Assembly (NCBI GenBank): GCA_002353815.1
Contig: DEKK01000012.1
Location: 236,038 to 300,037 of the forward strand
Length of the DNA: 64,000 nucleotides
Source: Bifidobacteriaceae bacterium UBA2724
GTDB taxonomy: Bacteria > Actinomycetota > Actinomycetes > Actinomycetales > Bifidobacteriaceae
Direction: 5' to 3'
Part shown: piece after piece, positions 17,718-30,272 of the stretch
Layout: each line of letters starts with the position of its first letter
Position numbering within the stretch: position 1 is the first letter of the stretch
Position numbers and translations under genes: made by a program
The notes under the pieces: model-generated
Database searches by the model: none
What the model was told of the DNA's origin: nothing
The model's input: the letters and a program-made list of their open reading frames with translations, nothing else

Positions 17718-20700
17718 CTACGCTTCGAGAGAATCGCGGAAACACCAGTCGGCGATGCCCGTGCGCATGCCATCGCCGCTGTTCATGCGGGCGGCGGCGA
17801 GCGCAAGATTGATGGCGGGGATGAACAGGCCGTTGTCCACGCACACGCGTTCGGCATCGCAGATGATGCCGTTGAGCCGTTCGTCCGGCCACACGGGGAT
17901 GTTGGCCTCGTGCAGCGTGCGGATGGATTCGTTGAGGTTGCGCGGGATGTGGATGTTCTGCGACACGGCGTTGGCGATGACCTGCTGCATCTCCTGGCGG
18001 ACTCCGTCGTCATTGGGGAACAGCGATACGCTCTGCAGATAGCAGGCGACGGCCGTCGCGAAATGATCGCGCATCCACTCGGCGTATCCGATGCGGCAAT
18101 ACGCGAACGCCGCGTCCTCACGCGCCAACGAGACGCGCAGGCCGTTGAGCGCCGTCGCATACAGCGAATCCCAATCGGAACGCGCCGCCATGTAGGTGGT
18201 CAGCATCAGATGGGCGGTCGAATACGTCGGCGCATATTTCACGGCCTTGGCCATGTGCGGATAGGCGGCTTCCGGCCCGCTGACCCGCATGAGGAAGTTC
18301 GCCAGTTCCAGATGCGAGCGGAACAGCTGGTCGGGGATCAGCACCACGCGTTCCTTGGGGACGGCGAAGATGCGGTTGTAGACGATCCTGTCGGCGTAGG
18401 AATTGAAATACAGCGGGACACCGTCGATGGAGCTGTAGATTCCGTCGATCCGCGAGATCGCATCGTCCTGCGTGGCAAGGAACGTGTCGAAGTCCCCCGC
18501 CTGGAGCGAGGCGACCGCTTTGTCCTTCGCCTCGTCCAGTTCGATGCCGAGGCGGAACGACAGGTTCGGGATCTCGCGCCCGTCGATGAGGGCGGAGGTG
18601 ATCTGCGACGAGGCCTCGGTGAGTTCGGGGTCGCCGATGCCATTGATGATGTCCATGGCGTGGCGCGCCTTGCTGGCCGACTGCAGGGTGTCATCCGACG
18701 AGAGGCGGTGGAAGTCGGATATCGCGCGCTGCAGCAGGTCCTCGCGCTGGATCGCCAGACCCGTGGGGTCGTCGCATCCAAGCACGCGGCGCATGACCGA
18801 GGTGAACTTCACGTCGCTCATCTCCGGGACTTCCTGGGAGCCGACGGGAGAGAAGCCGAGGTCGCGGATGTTGAGCTGCGCGTCGATGGGCTGAAGCACT
18901 CCATAGGCGTCGGGATCCATCTGCGCGTCGAAGAACCGGTAGAACGACATGGGATCGTCGAAGCCCATGCTCTTGAGCTTGGCAAGGAACCTGCCGCGGT
19001 CGAAAGTGACGGTGAGCAGCGTGGCAGTCTCGACGGTCACGTCGAATCCCTGCGACGCGTTGCCCTGCTGCCCCACGGCAAGCGAGATGTTGGGCGAAGC
19101 GGTGTCCGCCGCGGCCATCCCATCGGCAAGGGACGCGGCGTCTGCGGACATATGGTCGCCTTCCCCTGGAATCGCGGAGGGACCATGCACGTCGCCGTCC
19201 TTCGGATCCGCACGTGATGTGCGGGAGCCATCGCCAGCGCCGGGCTCGGCGTTGTGCGGCCCCAGCAGGGACGCCAGCAGCGACCCCATGGCCGAGGCGC
19301 GTTCCCTGACCGCCTCTTCGAGGCCGAGCGAATCGATGCGCAGTGCCACTTCGCGCACGTGCGAATCCGCGCCGAACGCCAGCGCGGCGAACATCATGCC
19401 CATCGACAGCGAGTACGTGGACGCCATTGACTTGCGTTCTTCATCGGACAGCGTGACCCACGAATCGCTCGCCGGATCGTAGCGGCGCTGGGGCATCAGC
19501 GCGCTGGTGATGGCGGTGAATTCGATCGCCGCCTTGCCTTCGCTCAGATTCGAACGGAAGCTCGAATCGCGCCGGTACGGCACCGGAAGGTCCGACATGA
19601 GGCGCGACAGCGTGCGCCGGTACACCCATTCCGAGCCATCGGCGTCATGCGTCGTCGAGGCCGGCGAATCGTAGGGGCCGGGATTCACGTGGCGCAGCAT
19701 CTCTGCTTGCGACCGCGCGTAGTTGACAAGCGGATACACCGAGTTGCGATGCGCGGTGCCGGCCTGCAGCAGCGTGTCTTCCGGCCTGCGCGTGATGGCG
19801 AGCGCCGGATTGCGGATCAGGTCGAAATCAATCTGCGCGGCCTGCGCCTTGGTCACGGTGTCTTCGATGGGAAGGTACCCGCTCAGCTCGTTGACCTTGA
19901 GCAGGCTGTACACGTCGATGAACCGGTTGAGGTTGCCTTCGAGTCGCAGCGCGGCGAGGCCGTCCTCGACGGACAGCTGGTTCTTGAGGGCCAGGATGAT
20001 CTGCCCGGATTCCCCCGACTGCATCGCCATGAGGGGCTCCTCGCCGTGCTTGGCCTCGAGCCCCGGGATCGTGGACAGCACGCCGGCCTCCCGCATGAGG
20101 TCGACGAAATACTCCTCGAGCCCGGACACGCGCATGTGCTTGCGCTTCATGTCGTCGATGTCGGCGACGGCCGAGCGCACCGCCGACAGCGGCGCCTCCG
20201 TGCCCAGATGGCGCAGGATGTTCTCGGCGCCGAACGGACGCAGCTTGGTGTGCCCGCCCGCGAAAAACATGCTGAATTCGAACATCGCCACGGTGAGGGC
20301 GTCACGGTAGCTCAGACGCGCGCGGTTGGGAAGGGCGATGGAGGCGCACGTGTCGATGAACGTGTATCGGTTGTGCCACTTCATCCACGTGGCCATGCGC
20401 ACGGGGTCGGTTTCCTCGTCATCGCCGACGTAGACTCCCCCGACGACGGCCTCGGCGATCATGTCGTCGTCCTCACGGGGCGATCCCGCGAGCCAGCTGA
20501 CGGGCACGTTCTGGTCCTGTTCCTTTTCAAAGGTGAGGGCGGGAACGGCGTGCGCGATGTCAGGCATGGGGTCCATGCCCGGGAACACCCTGCCGCGGGA
20601 ATCCGCGAAAGCGCACGGAAGGAAATGCCAGCGGTCGATGAACATGCCAATCGAGAACCCATGCGCCCCGGATTGCGGAAGCTGCGCCCATCCGTAGCGG

Positions 20701-20948
20701 TTCGCCTTGGGGTAGGCGCTCGGCTCCCCCTCGATGACATGGCATTTCGTCATGGGGCTGAGCGTGATGACATGAGAGCGCATCCTCGTCGCGAACGCAT
20801 CGCTCGCGCCATCGGTGAAATCGCCCCTGGCGTCCGTCCCGCCGAAGAGCTTGCCGATTTCTCGAAGCGCTTTGTCAAACGCCGTACCGTCCGGGCGACG
20901 GTGCGGACCTGAATGCGAAAACAAAGGATGTGCAGCCATGGATACCAT
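17718..20948 (-). CDS. Large hypothetical protein with TPR-like C-terminus
   Basis: The 1,076-residue protein has no signal peptide or clear membrane segment. The C-terminal 200 residues form alternating helices (AYPHMAKAVKYAPTY, AFAYCRIGYAEWMRDHF, AVACYLQSVSLFPND) that read as tetratricopeptide-type repeats. The middle is Ser/Ala/Asp/Gly-rich (about residues 605-670) and the N-terminal half is unrecognised, with an aromatic-rich region containing PQSGAHGFSIGMFIDRW. A role as scaffold is plausible but unproven. Start uncertain: ATG 20948 (GGGG four bases before) is preferred; ATG 20939 is possible, and the frame stays open upstream. It is divergent from the GT-C-like membrane protein, with 155 bases between starts. 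Confidence 0.75.
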   Translation of the reverse strand: MVSMAAHPLFSHSGPHRRPDGTAFDKALREIGKLFGGTDARGDFTDGASDAFATRMRSHVITLSPMTKCHVIEGEPSAYPKANRYGWAQLPQSGAHGFSIGMFIDRWHFLPCAFADSRGRVFPGMDPMPDIAHAVPALTFEKEQDQNVPVSWLAGSPREDDDMIAEAVVGGVYVGDDEETDPVRMATWMKWHNRYTFIDTCASIALPNRARLSYRDALTVAMFEFSMFFAGGHTKLRPFGAENILRHLGTEAPLSAVRSAVADIDDMKRKHMRVSGLEEYFVDLMREAGVLSTIPGLEAKHGEEPLMAMQSGESGQIILALKNQLSVEDGLAALRLEGNLNRFIDVYSLLKVNELSGYLPIEDTVTKAQAAQIDFDLIRNPALAITRRPEDTLLQAGTAHRNSVYPLVNYARSQAEMLRHVNPGPYDSPASTTHDADGSEWVYRRTLSRLMSDLPVPYRRDSSFRSNLSEGKAAIEFTAITSALMPQRRYDPASDSWVTLSDEERKSMASTYSLSMGMMFAALAFGADSHVREVALRIDSLGLEEAVRERASAMGSLLASLLGPHNAEPGAGDGSRTSRADPKDGDVHGPSAIPGEGDHMSADAASLADGMAAADTASPNISLAVGQQGNASQGFDVTVETATLLTVTFDRGRFLAKLKSMGFDDPMSFYRFFDAQMDPDAYGVLQPIDAQLNIRDLGFSPVGSQEVPEMSDVKFTSVMRRVLGCDDPTGLAIQREDLLQRAISDFHRLSSDDTLQSASKARHAMDIINGIGDPELTEASSQITSALIDGREIPNLSFRLGIELDEAKDKAVASLQAGDFDTFLATQDDAISRIDGIYSSIDGVPLYFNSYADRIVYNRIFAVPKERVVLIPDQLFRSHLELANFLMRVSGPEAAYPHMAKAVKYAPTYSTAHLMLTTYMAARSDWDSLYATALNGLRVSLAREDAAFAYCRIGYAEWMRDHFATAVACYLQSVSLFPNDDGVRQEMQQVIANAVSQNIHIPRNLNESIRTLHEANIPVWPDERLNGIICDAERVCVDNGLFIPAINLALAAARMNSGDGMRTGIADWCFRDSLEA

Positions 20949-21089
20949 TGTGCCCCATTGAACGACACCGCGGGCGGGAATATGCTGAGAGCTGATTTTC
21001 GCTCCGGCGATGCCCACGCCCCTCCGATTCCCCGCCGCATCCCCCTGTTTGCGCCCGGCCATGGATTCCCCTGTTGGCGTTGCCATCAA

Positions 21090-21095
21090 TACAAT
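21090..21095 (+). promoter_or_regulatory. -10 box before a GTG start (TACAAT)
   Basis: TACAAT ends 8 bases before GTG 21104, with no ribosome binding site between them; consistent with leaderless translation. Confidence 0.35.
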
Positions 21096-21103
21096 GGTGT
21101 CTC

Positions 21104-23335
21104 GTGAACAAAAAGATGCCGCTTCCCTCGCCGCGCACGAAAACACTGCTTTTCGGAACGCTTGTCTTCGTGTTGCTGCTCGAGATCGCCGTTTTCAACA
21201 TTCCGCATTGGAATTCGCTGACCAAACCCGAGCCCGAGCAGTCATCGACGCTTCTGGGACCGGGTCTCGAACGCCGCGCCGACGGCACCCTGCGCATCAC
21301 GGATTCCTCACGGGCCTACATCGACACCATCGTCAACGACAAGCAGGTGGAATACGTGCATCTCACGCCGTCGTCCACCGTGCGCTACCAATACACCGTA
21401 TCGAGCGACACGGCCACGCGCATCGACGTGCTGCCGAGTTCAACCACCGACGACTGGCAGACGGGGCACGTGGACTCCTTCTGCTACCGCACGCCGTACA
21501 GTGCCTATCTCAAGAACCGCACGGGATACAGCGGCACCGTCGCCCGGGTCCGCGTCTGGTTCCAGGAGGCCCGCGGCTCCCGCATCCCGGTGAGCAACAT
21601 CGTCGTCAACGCACGGGTGCCCTTCCGGTTCGACATCCTGCGCGTGATCCTGCTGTGGCTCATCTGCGGCATCATCATCGCAATCCGCCCACGGTCGCGG
21701 TTGCACCGCATCGCCATCGACACGCAAAGCGTCAAGCAGCGGCTGCTGTTCGCGGGCGCCATCGGCGTCCCCTGCACCGTCGCGTTCCTGTGGGCGCTGA
21801 TCGGCAACGGTCTCACCCAGGCCCCCACCGTGTATCACAATTACAATTCCTATGTCTATGACTTCAACCAGTTCCAGGAGACCGCGGACGCCATCTTCCA
21901 CGGCCGCGCCTGGCTCGACCTCTATATCGCGCCCGATCTCGCCAACTCGTCGAACCCCTACGACGCGGGCGTGCGCGAGCAGCTTCTTGCGCGGGGCACG
22001 TATCCCATCTATTGGGACCACGTGTATTACAACGGGCATTACTACTCGTATTTCGGCGTGATCCCCGTCATCCTGCTGTTCCTTCCCTATCAGGCAATCA
22101 CCAGCCTGTGGGTGGACGGCGGATTGCCGCTGAGCACGACCACGGCGGGCGCTTTCATGCTGTGCCTGGCGGTCGTGTTCGGCTCGCTGTGCATCGTCAG
22201 GTTCCTGCAGCGCCATTTCCCCGGCGCCAGCATCGGCATGGCCCTCATCCTGTTCTTCCTGCTGTTCTCGGGCTCGACCATCATCTCGCCCATCTGCCGC
22301 ATCGATTTCTACACGATTCCGTTCTGCGCCGCACTGTGCACGTCGAGCATCGGTCTGTACCTGTGGCAATGCGCGCTCCGCGTCGCCGACCCCGCTCTCG
22401 GCAAGACCAAGCGCGGCCGAGAACGCACCCGCGTGTGGACCATCGACGACAAGGAATGCGACCCATCCACGATCCGCATCGCGCGCGGGCGTCTGTTCTG
22501 GGGCACGTTCTTCCTCGTCTGCACGCTTGGCTGCCGTCCGCCGATGGCGGCGCTGTGCGTGCTGGCGATCCCCATGGTCATCATCATCTGCAAGCAGCTG
22601 TCGCGCAAGGCCGCAGCCGAGCACGCGAGCGTCGCGCGCCCCATCGTGCTCAACGCACTCATCTGCGCAATCCCCGCCGCGATGATTCTTTTCGGCCTGG
22701 GGCTGTGGAATTACGTGCGCTTCGGTTCGTTCCTCGACTTCGGCAACAACTACCAGCTCACGGTCGTCGACCTCAACGAGTACCACGAACCGCTCAACGT
22801 GTTCGCCGAAATCGTGTTCTACTACCTGTTCCTGCCGCTGCAATACACCACCGAGTTCCCGTTCCTCACCTCTCCGCAGACCGCCCTGAGTTCATGGCAG
22901 TGCTATGAACCAATCGTCGGCGGCATGTTCTTCATCACGCCGTTGCTTCTGGTGGGGCTGGCCTTCCCGTTCTTCAAGCGTCAGCTCTCCCGGCGCGACG
23001 GCTGGCTGCCGTGTTGTCTGAGCGCCGTCTTCGCGATGCTCATGCTGGCGTTCATCAGCTACAAGGGCGGGCTCCTGTGGCGTTACAAGATCGATTTCGC
23101 GATTTTCATGTCCGTCGTCGCGATGTACATGGTCGCGCTGCTCATGCACTGGTGCGCGTCGCGCTCCTTCAAGGGGACCGCGTATGCCGTCACCTTCGTC
23201 GTGGTCCTCGCCACGGTGTTCTCGGGCATCCTGTGCCTGCAGTGCATCTTCCTGCGCAACGTCTCGTACCCGGTCGTCAACGACCAGCCTGCCATCTTCC
23301 ACTACGTGCGCAGCTGGTTCCAGCTGCTCATCTGA
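21104..23335 (+). CDS. Polytopic membrane protein, probable GT-C glycosyltransferase-like
   Basis: The 743-residue protein has one N-terminal transmembrane helix (LLFGTLVFVLLLEIAVF), a roughly 140-residue outer domain, then about ten more hydrophobic helices. The stretch NPYDAGVREQLLARG followed by WDHVYYNGHYYSYFGVIPV resembles the first extracytoplasmic loop of PMT/GT-C polyprenyl-phosphate sugar transferases, where acidic residues bind the lipid-linked donor. I infer a role in cell-surface glycan or protein glycosylation; donor and acceptor are unknown. GTG 21104 is preferred because the helix then starts at the usual distance and a TACAAT box sits 8 bases before it; ATG 21116 is possible. 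Confidence 0.75.
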   Translation: MNKKMPLPSPRTKTLLFGTLVFVLLLEIAVFNIPHWNSLTKPEPEQSSTLLGPGLERRADGTLRITDSSRAYIDTIVNDKQVEYVHLTPSSTVRYQYTVSSDTATRIDVLPSSTTDDWQTGHVDSFCYRTPYSAYLKNRTGYSGTVARVRVWFQEARGSRIPVSNIVVNARVPFRFDILRVILLWLICGIIIAIRPRSRLHRIAIDTQSVKQRLLFAGAIGVPCTVAFLWALIGNGLTQAPTVYHNYNSYVYDFNQFQETADAIFHGRAWLDLYIAPDLANSSNPYDAGVREQLLARGTYPIYWDHVYYNGHYYSYFGVIPVILLFLPYQAITSLWVDGGLPLSTTTAGAFMLCLAVVFGSLCIVRFLQRHFPGASIGMALILFFLLFSGSTIISPICRIDFYTIPFCAALCTSSIGLYLWQCALRVADPALGKTKRGRERTRVWTIDDKECDPSTIRIARGRLFWGTFFLVCTLGCRPPMAALCVLAIPMVIIICKQLSRKAAAEHASVARPIVLNALICAIPAAMILFGLGLWNYVRFGSFLDFGNNYQLTVVDLNEYHEPLNVFAEIVFYYLFLPLQYTTEFPFLTSPQTALSSWQCYEPIVGGMFFITPLLLVGLAFPFFKRQLSRRDGWLPCCLSAVFAMLMLAFISYKGGLLWRYKIDFAIFMSVVAMYMVALLMHWCASRSFKGTAYAVTFVVVLATVFSGILCLQCIFLRNVSYPVVNDQPAIFHYVRSWFQLLI

Positions 23336-23512
23336 CGCCGACCCCGCGCAGTCCGCGGGGTCGGCGCGGGACGGTAGGCGCGGACACGGCGAATGCGGCG
23401 AGTGTACGGAGTCGGGCGGATTCATGCGGCATATGCCGCATGGATCCGCCGTACGGCTGCCGCCGTTCCGCCGTACGCACACGCTCGGCGGCCATGAGTT
23501 CCCGATGCGGCG

Positions 23513-23518
23513 TACAGT
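23513..23518 (+). promoter_or_regulatory. -10 box for a leaderless start (TACAGT)
   Basis: TACAGT ends 7 bases before ATG 23526. No Shine-Dalgarno sequence lies in the gap, which supports this start over the in-frame ATG 23505. Confidence 0.45.
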
Positions 23519-23525
23519 GCGTTGT

Positions 23526-24710
23526 ATGAAGTTCTCCTCACGAGTCAATGCAGGACGCATGAATCCGATTGCCGCCGCAGCGGCCGAGGCCAAGGCGGCG
23601 GGGAATCCGCTGGGTCAGCTCAACGATTCCAACCCCACGCACCATGGCCTGGCGCCGTCCTCGCTGCCCGGCGTGTACACAGCCGACCCACGGGGCCCGC
23701 TGCCCGCACGCCAGGAAATCGCCGATTTCATCAACCGCACCCGCGATCGCGCGGAGAACCCGCTTGACCCCTCGGACCTGTATGTGCTGAGCTCCACCTC
23801 CGAAGCCTACGCGTGGCTCTCCATGCTGCTGTGCGACCCCGGCGAGGCCATCCTCATGCCCAAGCCCGGGTATCCACTGATCGAATCGATCTGCTCCCTC
23901 ACCGCCGTACGCGCCATCCCCTACATGCAGTTCTACGACGGTTCCTGGGGCATCGACATGGCGTCCATGGAACGCACCCTCGAAGCCGAGAACGGCGCCG
24001 TCAGGGCCATCGCCATCATCAACCCCAACAACCCTACGGGTGCCTACACCAAGCCGGAGGAACGCCGCCGCATCGTGGAACTGGCACGTCGCTACGATGC
24101 CGCGATCATCGCCGACGAGGTTTTCTATGATTTCGAACTCGAGCCTTTCGATTCCAACGCGCGGTGGGCGGGCGAACGGGACGTGCTCACCTTCTCGCTC
24201 GACGGTTTCTCGAAGATGCTCGCCGCCCCGCACGCCAAGGTCGGATGGATCGAGGTGTCCGGCCCCAAGGACGACGTGGCCCAGGCCGAACGCCACCTCG
24301 ACATGATCTCGGATGACTTCCTGCCCATGAGCGACATCATCGTCGATGCCATCCCCTCCTTGCTCGGCGAGGCGCAGCAGCAGACCGAGCTTGTGAAGCG
24401 CCGCGTGCAGGGGAATCTCGCACGCCTGCGCGCCATCCTCGACGACGACAAGACGCAGGGCGACGGCGTGGTCGACGTGGAACGTAGCGAGGGAGGGTGG
24501 AACGTACTCGTGCGGTTCCCCTCTGTCATCGACGAAAACGACCTGGGCCTGCGGCTGGCGCGCACGTATCACATGAACTGCCAGCCTGGATACTATTTCG
24601 ACATGCAGTCGAACGGCTATCTTTCGATTTCGCTTCTTCCCCGCCCCGAGGAGTTCGAACGCAACGTGCGCACCATTCTGGCGGCCGTGCACGACGAACT
24701 CGGAGCCTGA
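23526..24710 (+). CDS. PLP-dependent aminotransferase, class I/II
   Basis: The 394-residue fold-type I enzyme starts with MKFSSRVNAGRMNPIA. It has NDSNPTHHGL at the N-terminal substrate loop, STSEAYAWL in the phosphate-binding region, PNNPTG, DEVFYDFEL, the cofactor lysine at residue 230 (DGFSKMLAAPH) and HAKVGW. SNPTHHGL and DEVF resemble an uncharacterised branch near alanine/aspartate aminotransferases. Substrate cannot be assigned. Start 23526 is supported by the TACAGT box 7 bases upstream; the frame is open upstream but the sequence there is low-complexity. It is not part of an obvious operon. Confidence 0.88.
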   Translation: MKFSSRVNAGRMNPIAAAAAEAKAAGNPLGQLNDSNPTHHGLAPSSLPGVYTADPRGPLPARQEIADFINRTRDRAENPLDPSDLYVLSSTSEAYAWLSMLLCDPGEAILMPKPGYPLIESICSLTAVRAIPYMQFYDGSWGIDMASMERTLEAENGAVRAIAIINPNNPTGAYTKPEERRRIVELARRYDAAIIADEVFYDFELEPFDSNARWAGERDVLTFSLDGFSKMLAAPHAKVGWIEVSGPKDDVAQAERHLDMISDDFLPMSDIIVDAIPSLLGEAQQQTELVKRRVQGNLARLRAILDDDKTQGDGVVDVERSEGGWNVLVRFPSVIDENDLGLRLARTYHMNCQPGYYFDMQSNGYLSISLLPRPEEFERNVRTILAAVHDELGA

Positions 24711-25222
24711 GCCAGTCCACGTCGGCAACGGCGCATCCACCGTTGCGACGCGCGGCGGCATCAAGCTCCGTGCGGGCGGTGTGAGACAAAGGCCCTATGG
24801 ATACCGAGGTCCGGCCGATGCATGCGAGGCGATGCCGAAACCCGCCCGAAGCATGCGATGAGATAGCGAACCTCTATGAATGCCGAGGCCACGGTGGCAT
24901 CCTGAAAGCCGCCGCGTGCCTTCGTCAAGGCCCCTGGACGCCGAAGCCCGGCTCATCTACATGCGGCGTAACACCGAAACCCCTGCGACTGCAGGCACAC
25001 ACGTTTCGGCACAGCGATACCGCATGTCTCAGGTGCCTGCTCCACGTCTCGGTACGGCGCCACCGCATGCCTCGGGCGCCTAATCCACGTCACCGAACGC
25101 CCGGGAAAGACCCGAAAAACAAAAGGGCCGCGAACCTTTGCGAGACCCGCAGCCTGGAAAATGCACTGTATCCGTTGTCACGTCGTTCCTGCCCCGACCG
25201 GTGACAGGACGGCGTTGGCCGC
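24711..25222. other. Gene-free gap with degenerate repeats
   Basis: No supported gene lies here. A 43-base imperfect tandem repeat (25021-25063 and 25064-25106) shares CGCATG, GCCT and TCCACGTC blocks; weaker echoes of GCATGCGA/CCGAAACCC occur from 24820 onward. The short open frames are not convincing. Confidence 0.6.
25115..25140 (-). terminator. ppgK: Probable terminator of ppgK
   Basis: On the minus strand CAAAGG pairs with CCTTTTG and runs into five Ts, about 80 bases after the ppgK stop. Confidence 0.55.
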
Positions 25223-25984
25223 TCAGTGCTGCTTCGTCGACGCGTAGTATGCGGCGCCCACGATGCCAGCGTCGTTGAGGAGCGCGGCAGGCACAATCGG
25301 CGTGGTGATGTCGATGTAGGGGAAGAAATGTTCGCTGCGCTTGCTCACGCCACCGCCGACGACGAAGATATCGGGGCTGAACAGGTGCTCAAGGAGCTGG
25401 TAGTACTTGGTGAGGCGCTTGCCCCACTTCTTCCAGCTCAGGTCTTCGCGCGAGCGTGCGGCGTCGGAGGCATACCGCTCGGCGTCGATGCCCTTGAGCG
25501 TCAGGTGTCCCAGCTCGGTGTTGGGGACCAGCACGCCGTCCATGATCATGGCGGTGCCGATGCCGGTGCCGAGCGTGGTGAGGAACACGAGGCCATCGCG
25601 TCCCTTGGCTGCGCCATATTGCGCCTCGCCCACGCCTGCGGCGTCGGCGTCGTTGACCACGGTCACCGTACGGCCGGTGCGCTCCTTGATCAGGGCATGG
25701 ATGTCGACCCCGACCCACGACTGGTCGAGGTTCGCCATGTAATCAAGCGGCTTGCCGGGCTTGATGGGAGCGGGGAACGAAACACCGATCGGGGTGCCGT
25801 CCTGCACGTCGAAATGGTCGAGGATCTCTTTGATCACGTCGGCGACGGCCTCCGGCGTGGAAACCGACGGCGTGGGAATACGCAGGCGCTCGTCCGCGAA
25901 CTTACCTTCGTTGAGATTGACCGGAGCGCCTTTGATGCCGGATCCGCCAACATCGATGCCGAATGCCTGTGCAGTCTCGATCAT
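25223..25984 (-). CDS. ppgK: Polyphosphate glucokinase
   Basis: The 253-residue ROK-superfamily kinase phosphorylates glucose to glucose 6-phosphate, using inorganic polyphosphate as well as ATP in characterised actinobacterial members. Visible motifs: phosphate 1 loop IDVGGSGIKG near the N-terminus, NDADAAGVGEAQYG with the catalytic aspartate, the adenosine/phosphate-2 loop TLGTGIGTA, and ELGHLTLKG. Length matches PpgK (about 250) and not the longer ATP glucokinases of the ROK family. GGAGG sits four bases before ATG 25984. It supplies glucose 6-phosphate to the fructose-6-phosphate phosphoketolase route used by bifidobacteria. Confidence 0.93.
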   Translation of the reverse strand: MIETAQAFGIDVGGSGIKGAPVNLNEGKFADERLRIPTPSVSTPEAVADVIKEILDHFDVQDGTPIGVSFPAPIKPGKPLDYMANLDQSWVGVDIHALIKERTGRTVTVVNDADAAGVGEAQYGAAKGRDGLVFLTTLGTGIGTAMIMDGVLVPNTELGHLTLKGIDAERYASDAARSREDLSWKKWGKRLTKYYQLLEHLFSPDIFVVGGGVSKRSEHFFPYIDITTPIVPAALLNDAGIVGAAYYASTKQH

Positions 25985-26263
25985 TTTTCCTCCAAAGTCT
26001 TGGGAACTTGCTTCTTCTCGGATTGTGACTTCTTTTGATTTTGATTTGTGATGCCTGGTCGCTGCATTGCACCGTCGCCGCGGCGTCCAACCTCCTTTCA
26101 CTGTACCCCATCCTCGCATCGAGCACATCACCGCCGGTACCTGTCCCGCAAGCACATGCACGAACATGTCACAACAACCGCGGCGTCCAAATGCGAAAAC
26201 CAGGTGGCGTTCCGATGAACCAGCCGTGACGACACGTGCAATAACACGTGCAATAATGAGGGC

Positions 26264-27079
26264 ATGCCGGATATCTCAGAAACCCTCAATCCCACGCACA
26301 ATACCCTGATCGACGCCATCAACGTCAGGACGGCGGTGCGCCAATTCACCACCGACAAAATCCCCGAGGAGCTTGAACGCCAGCTGCGTTCCACCCTCGA
26401 TGCGGTGAATCTGCTGTCCGGACTTTCCATCCAGCTCGTCACCAACTACCCTGACCCCTTCGCCAAGCCGGAAGCCGAGGGCCATTTCTCCAACGCGCGA
26501 AACTTTTTCGCAGTCGTGGGCCCCAAAGACGACGAGGAAGCCGCGGAACGCGCCGGCTTCTATCTCGAGCGCATCATTCTGACGGCCACTCTCCGCGGAC
26601 TCTCGACCGTGTGGGTCGCCGGCAGCTGGGACAAAGAAGCAGCCGCCAAGCGCCTGCGCATCCGCAATTCAGAAGAACTGCTCGTCGGCGCACTCGTTGG
26701 ATATTCGGCCGACCACGCGGAGACCAAGACCCTGTCGGAGCGCATCGCCGAGACCGAGAAACATCGTCCGTCCCTGGGATTCGACGATGTCGTGACGCTC
26801 ACGAACGACGGAGAGGTTCCGCAATGGTTCCGCAACGGCATCGCGGCCGTTCTCAAAGCCCCGAGCGCCATGAACTCCCAGGAGATCCACTTCGACTTCG
26901 ACCCCGTCACGAATCAGACGATTGCCCGCATTGACAGCAGCCGCGCTTGCAACAATCCGGTCATGCCTCGCATCGATCTGGGCATCGCGAAACTCCACTT
27001 CCGGCTCGGAGCCGGCGGCGGCACCTGGACCTGGGGTGACGGCGGACGCTACTCCCGCGAAGAGGTCGCCCAGCCGTGA
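26264..27079 (+). CDS. Nitroreductase family protein
   Basis: The 271-residue protein has the nitroreductase start (NVRTAVRQFTTDKIPEE, with arginines that bind the FMN phosphate), a middle KDDEEAAERAGFYLERIILTATLRGLSTVWV typical of the helix and Trp region of the fold, and a second-half repeat of the fold (FRNGIAAVLKAPSAMNSQ). It is longer than the usual 180-220 residues and looks like the two-part variants sometimes called TM nitroreductase. Likely an FMN-dependent NAD(P)H oxidoreductase; substrate unknown. GAGGG precedes the start. It is divergent from ppgK. Confidence 0.82.
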   Translation: MPDISETLNPTHNTLIDAINVRTAVRQFTTDKIPEELERQLRSTLDAVNLLSGLSIQLVTNYPDPFAKPEAEGHFSNARNFFAVVGPKDDEEAAERAGFYLERIILTATLRGLSTVWVAGSWDKEAAAKRLRIRNSEELLVGALVGYSADHAETKTLSERIAETEKHRPSLGFDDVVTLTNDGEVPQWFRNGIAAVLKAPSAMNSQEIHFDFDPVTNQTIARIDSSRACNNPVMPRIDLGIAKLHFRLGAGGGTWTWGDGGRYSREEVAQP

Positions 27080-27369
27080 GCATGGAGCTGTCATCGGGAA
27101 TCCGACCCTCTCGCTAGCCGCGGCCGCACGAAGCATGAGACACGTGCGGCCAGGAGCCGACGCCGAGCGACACCGAGCATCGAGACGCCAACTGATGCAG
27201 ACAGACGCCGGCTCTGCCGCCCCACGGCTGTGCAATGACTGCGGCAACCGTCTGCGGCAACCGTCTGCAACGGCTGTTCTGTGTCCACCGTCTGCAGCGG
27301 CCGTAGGAGACAGCGGATCGACGTGGCTACTGCCAGCGACGGCCGAAACGACAATCACAGACTTCAACG

Positions 27370-27439
27370 CCGCAGATACAAAACCGCAGACACAAAACCG
27401 CAGACACAAAACCGCAGACACAAAACCGCAGACACAAAA
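27370..27439. repeat. 14-base tandem repeat, five copies
   Basis: The unit CCGCAGACACAAAA occurs five times in a row (first copy has T for C), directly against the terminator shared by the convergent nitroreductase and clpC genes. The rest of the gap 27080-27535 has no supported gene. Confidence 0.95.
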
Positions 27440-27472
27440 AGGTGGTGCCGAATAATCTTCGGCACCACCTTT
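27438..27472. terminator. clpC: Strong bidirectional terminator, clpC and nitroreductase
   Basis: AAAGGTGGTGCCGAA pairs perfectly with TTCGGCACCACCTTT over a five-base loop; five Ts follow on the minus strand. Confidence 0.93.
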
Positions 27473-27535
27473 GTGTTTTCTTATCAGCGTTGTCGTCCTG
27501 TCAACGCCGGTCCCGGCGTTCGGCCAAGTGGCACA

Positions 27536-30193
<2,658 letters not shown>

Positions 30194-30272
30194 TGGAACT
30201 CCTCCTACTAATTGCTTGTAACTTTACCGACTCTCGTTGAAATTTGCGCCAATTATCGCTGTGGACGAAATA

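Noticed and set aside
18949..19482. Plus-strand Ser-rich 177-codon frame
   Set aside because: It is antisense to the large TPR-like gene with no start signal of its own.
24797..25204. 135-codon plus-strand frame after the aminotransferase
   Set aside because: It lies in degenerate repeat sequence, has no ribosome binding site and its product looks random.
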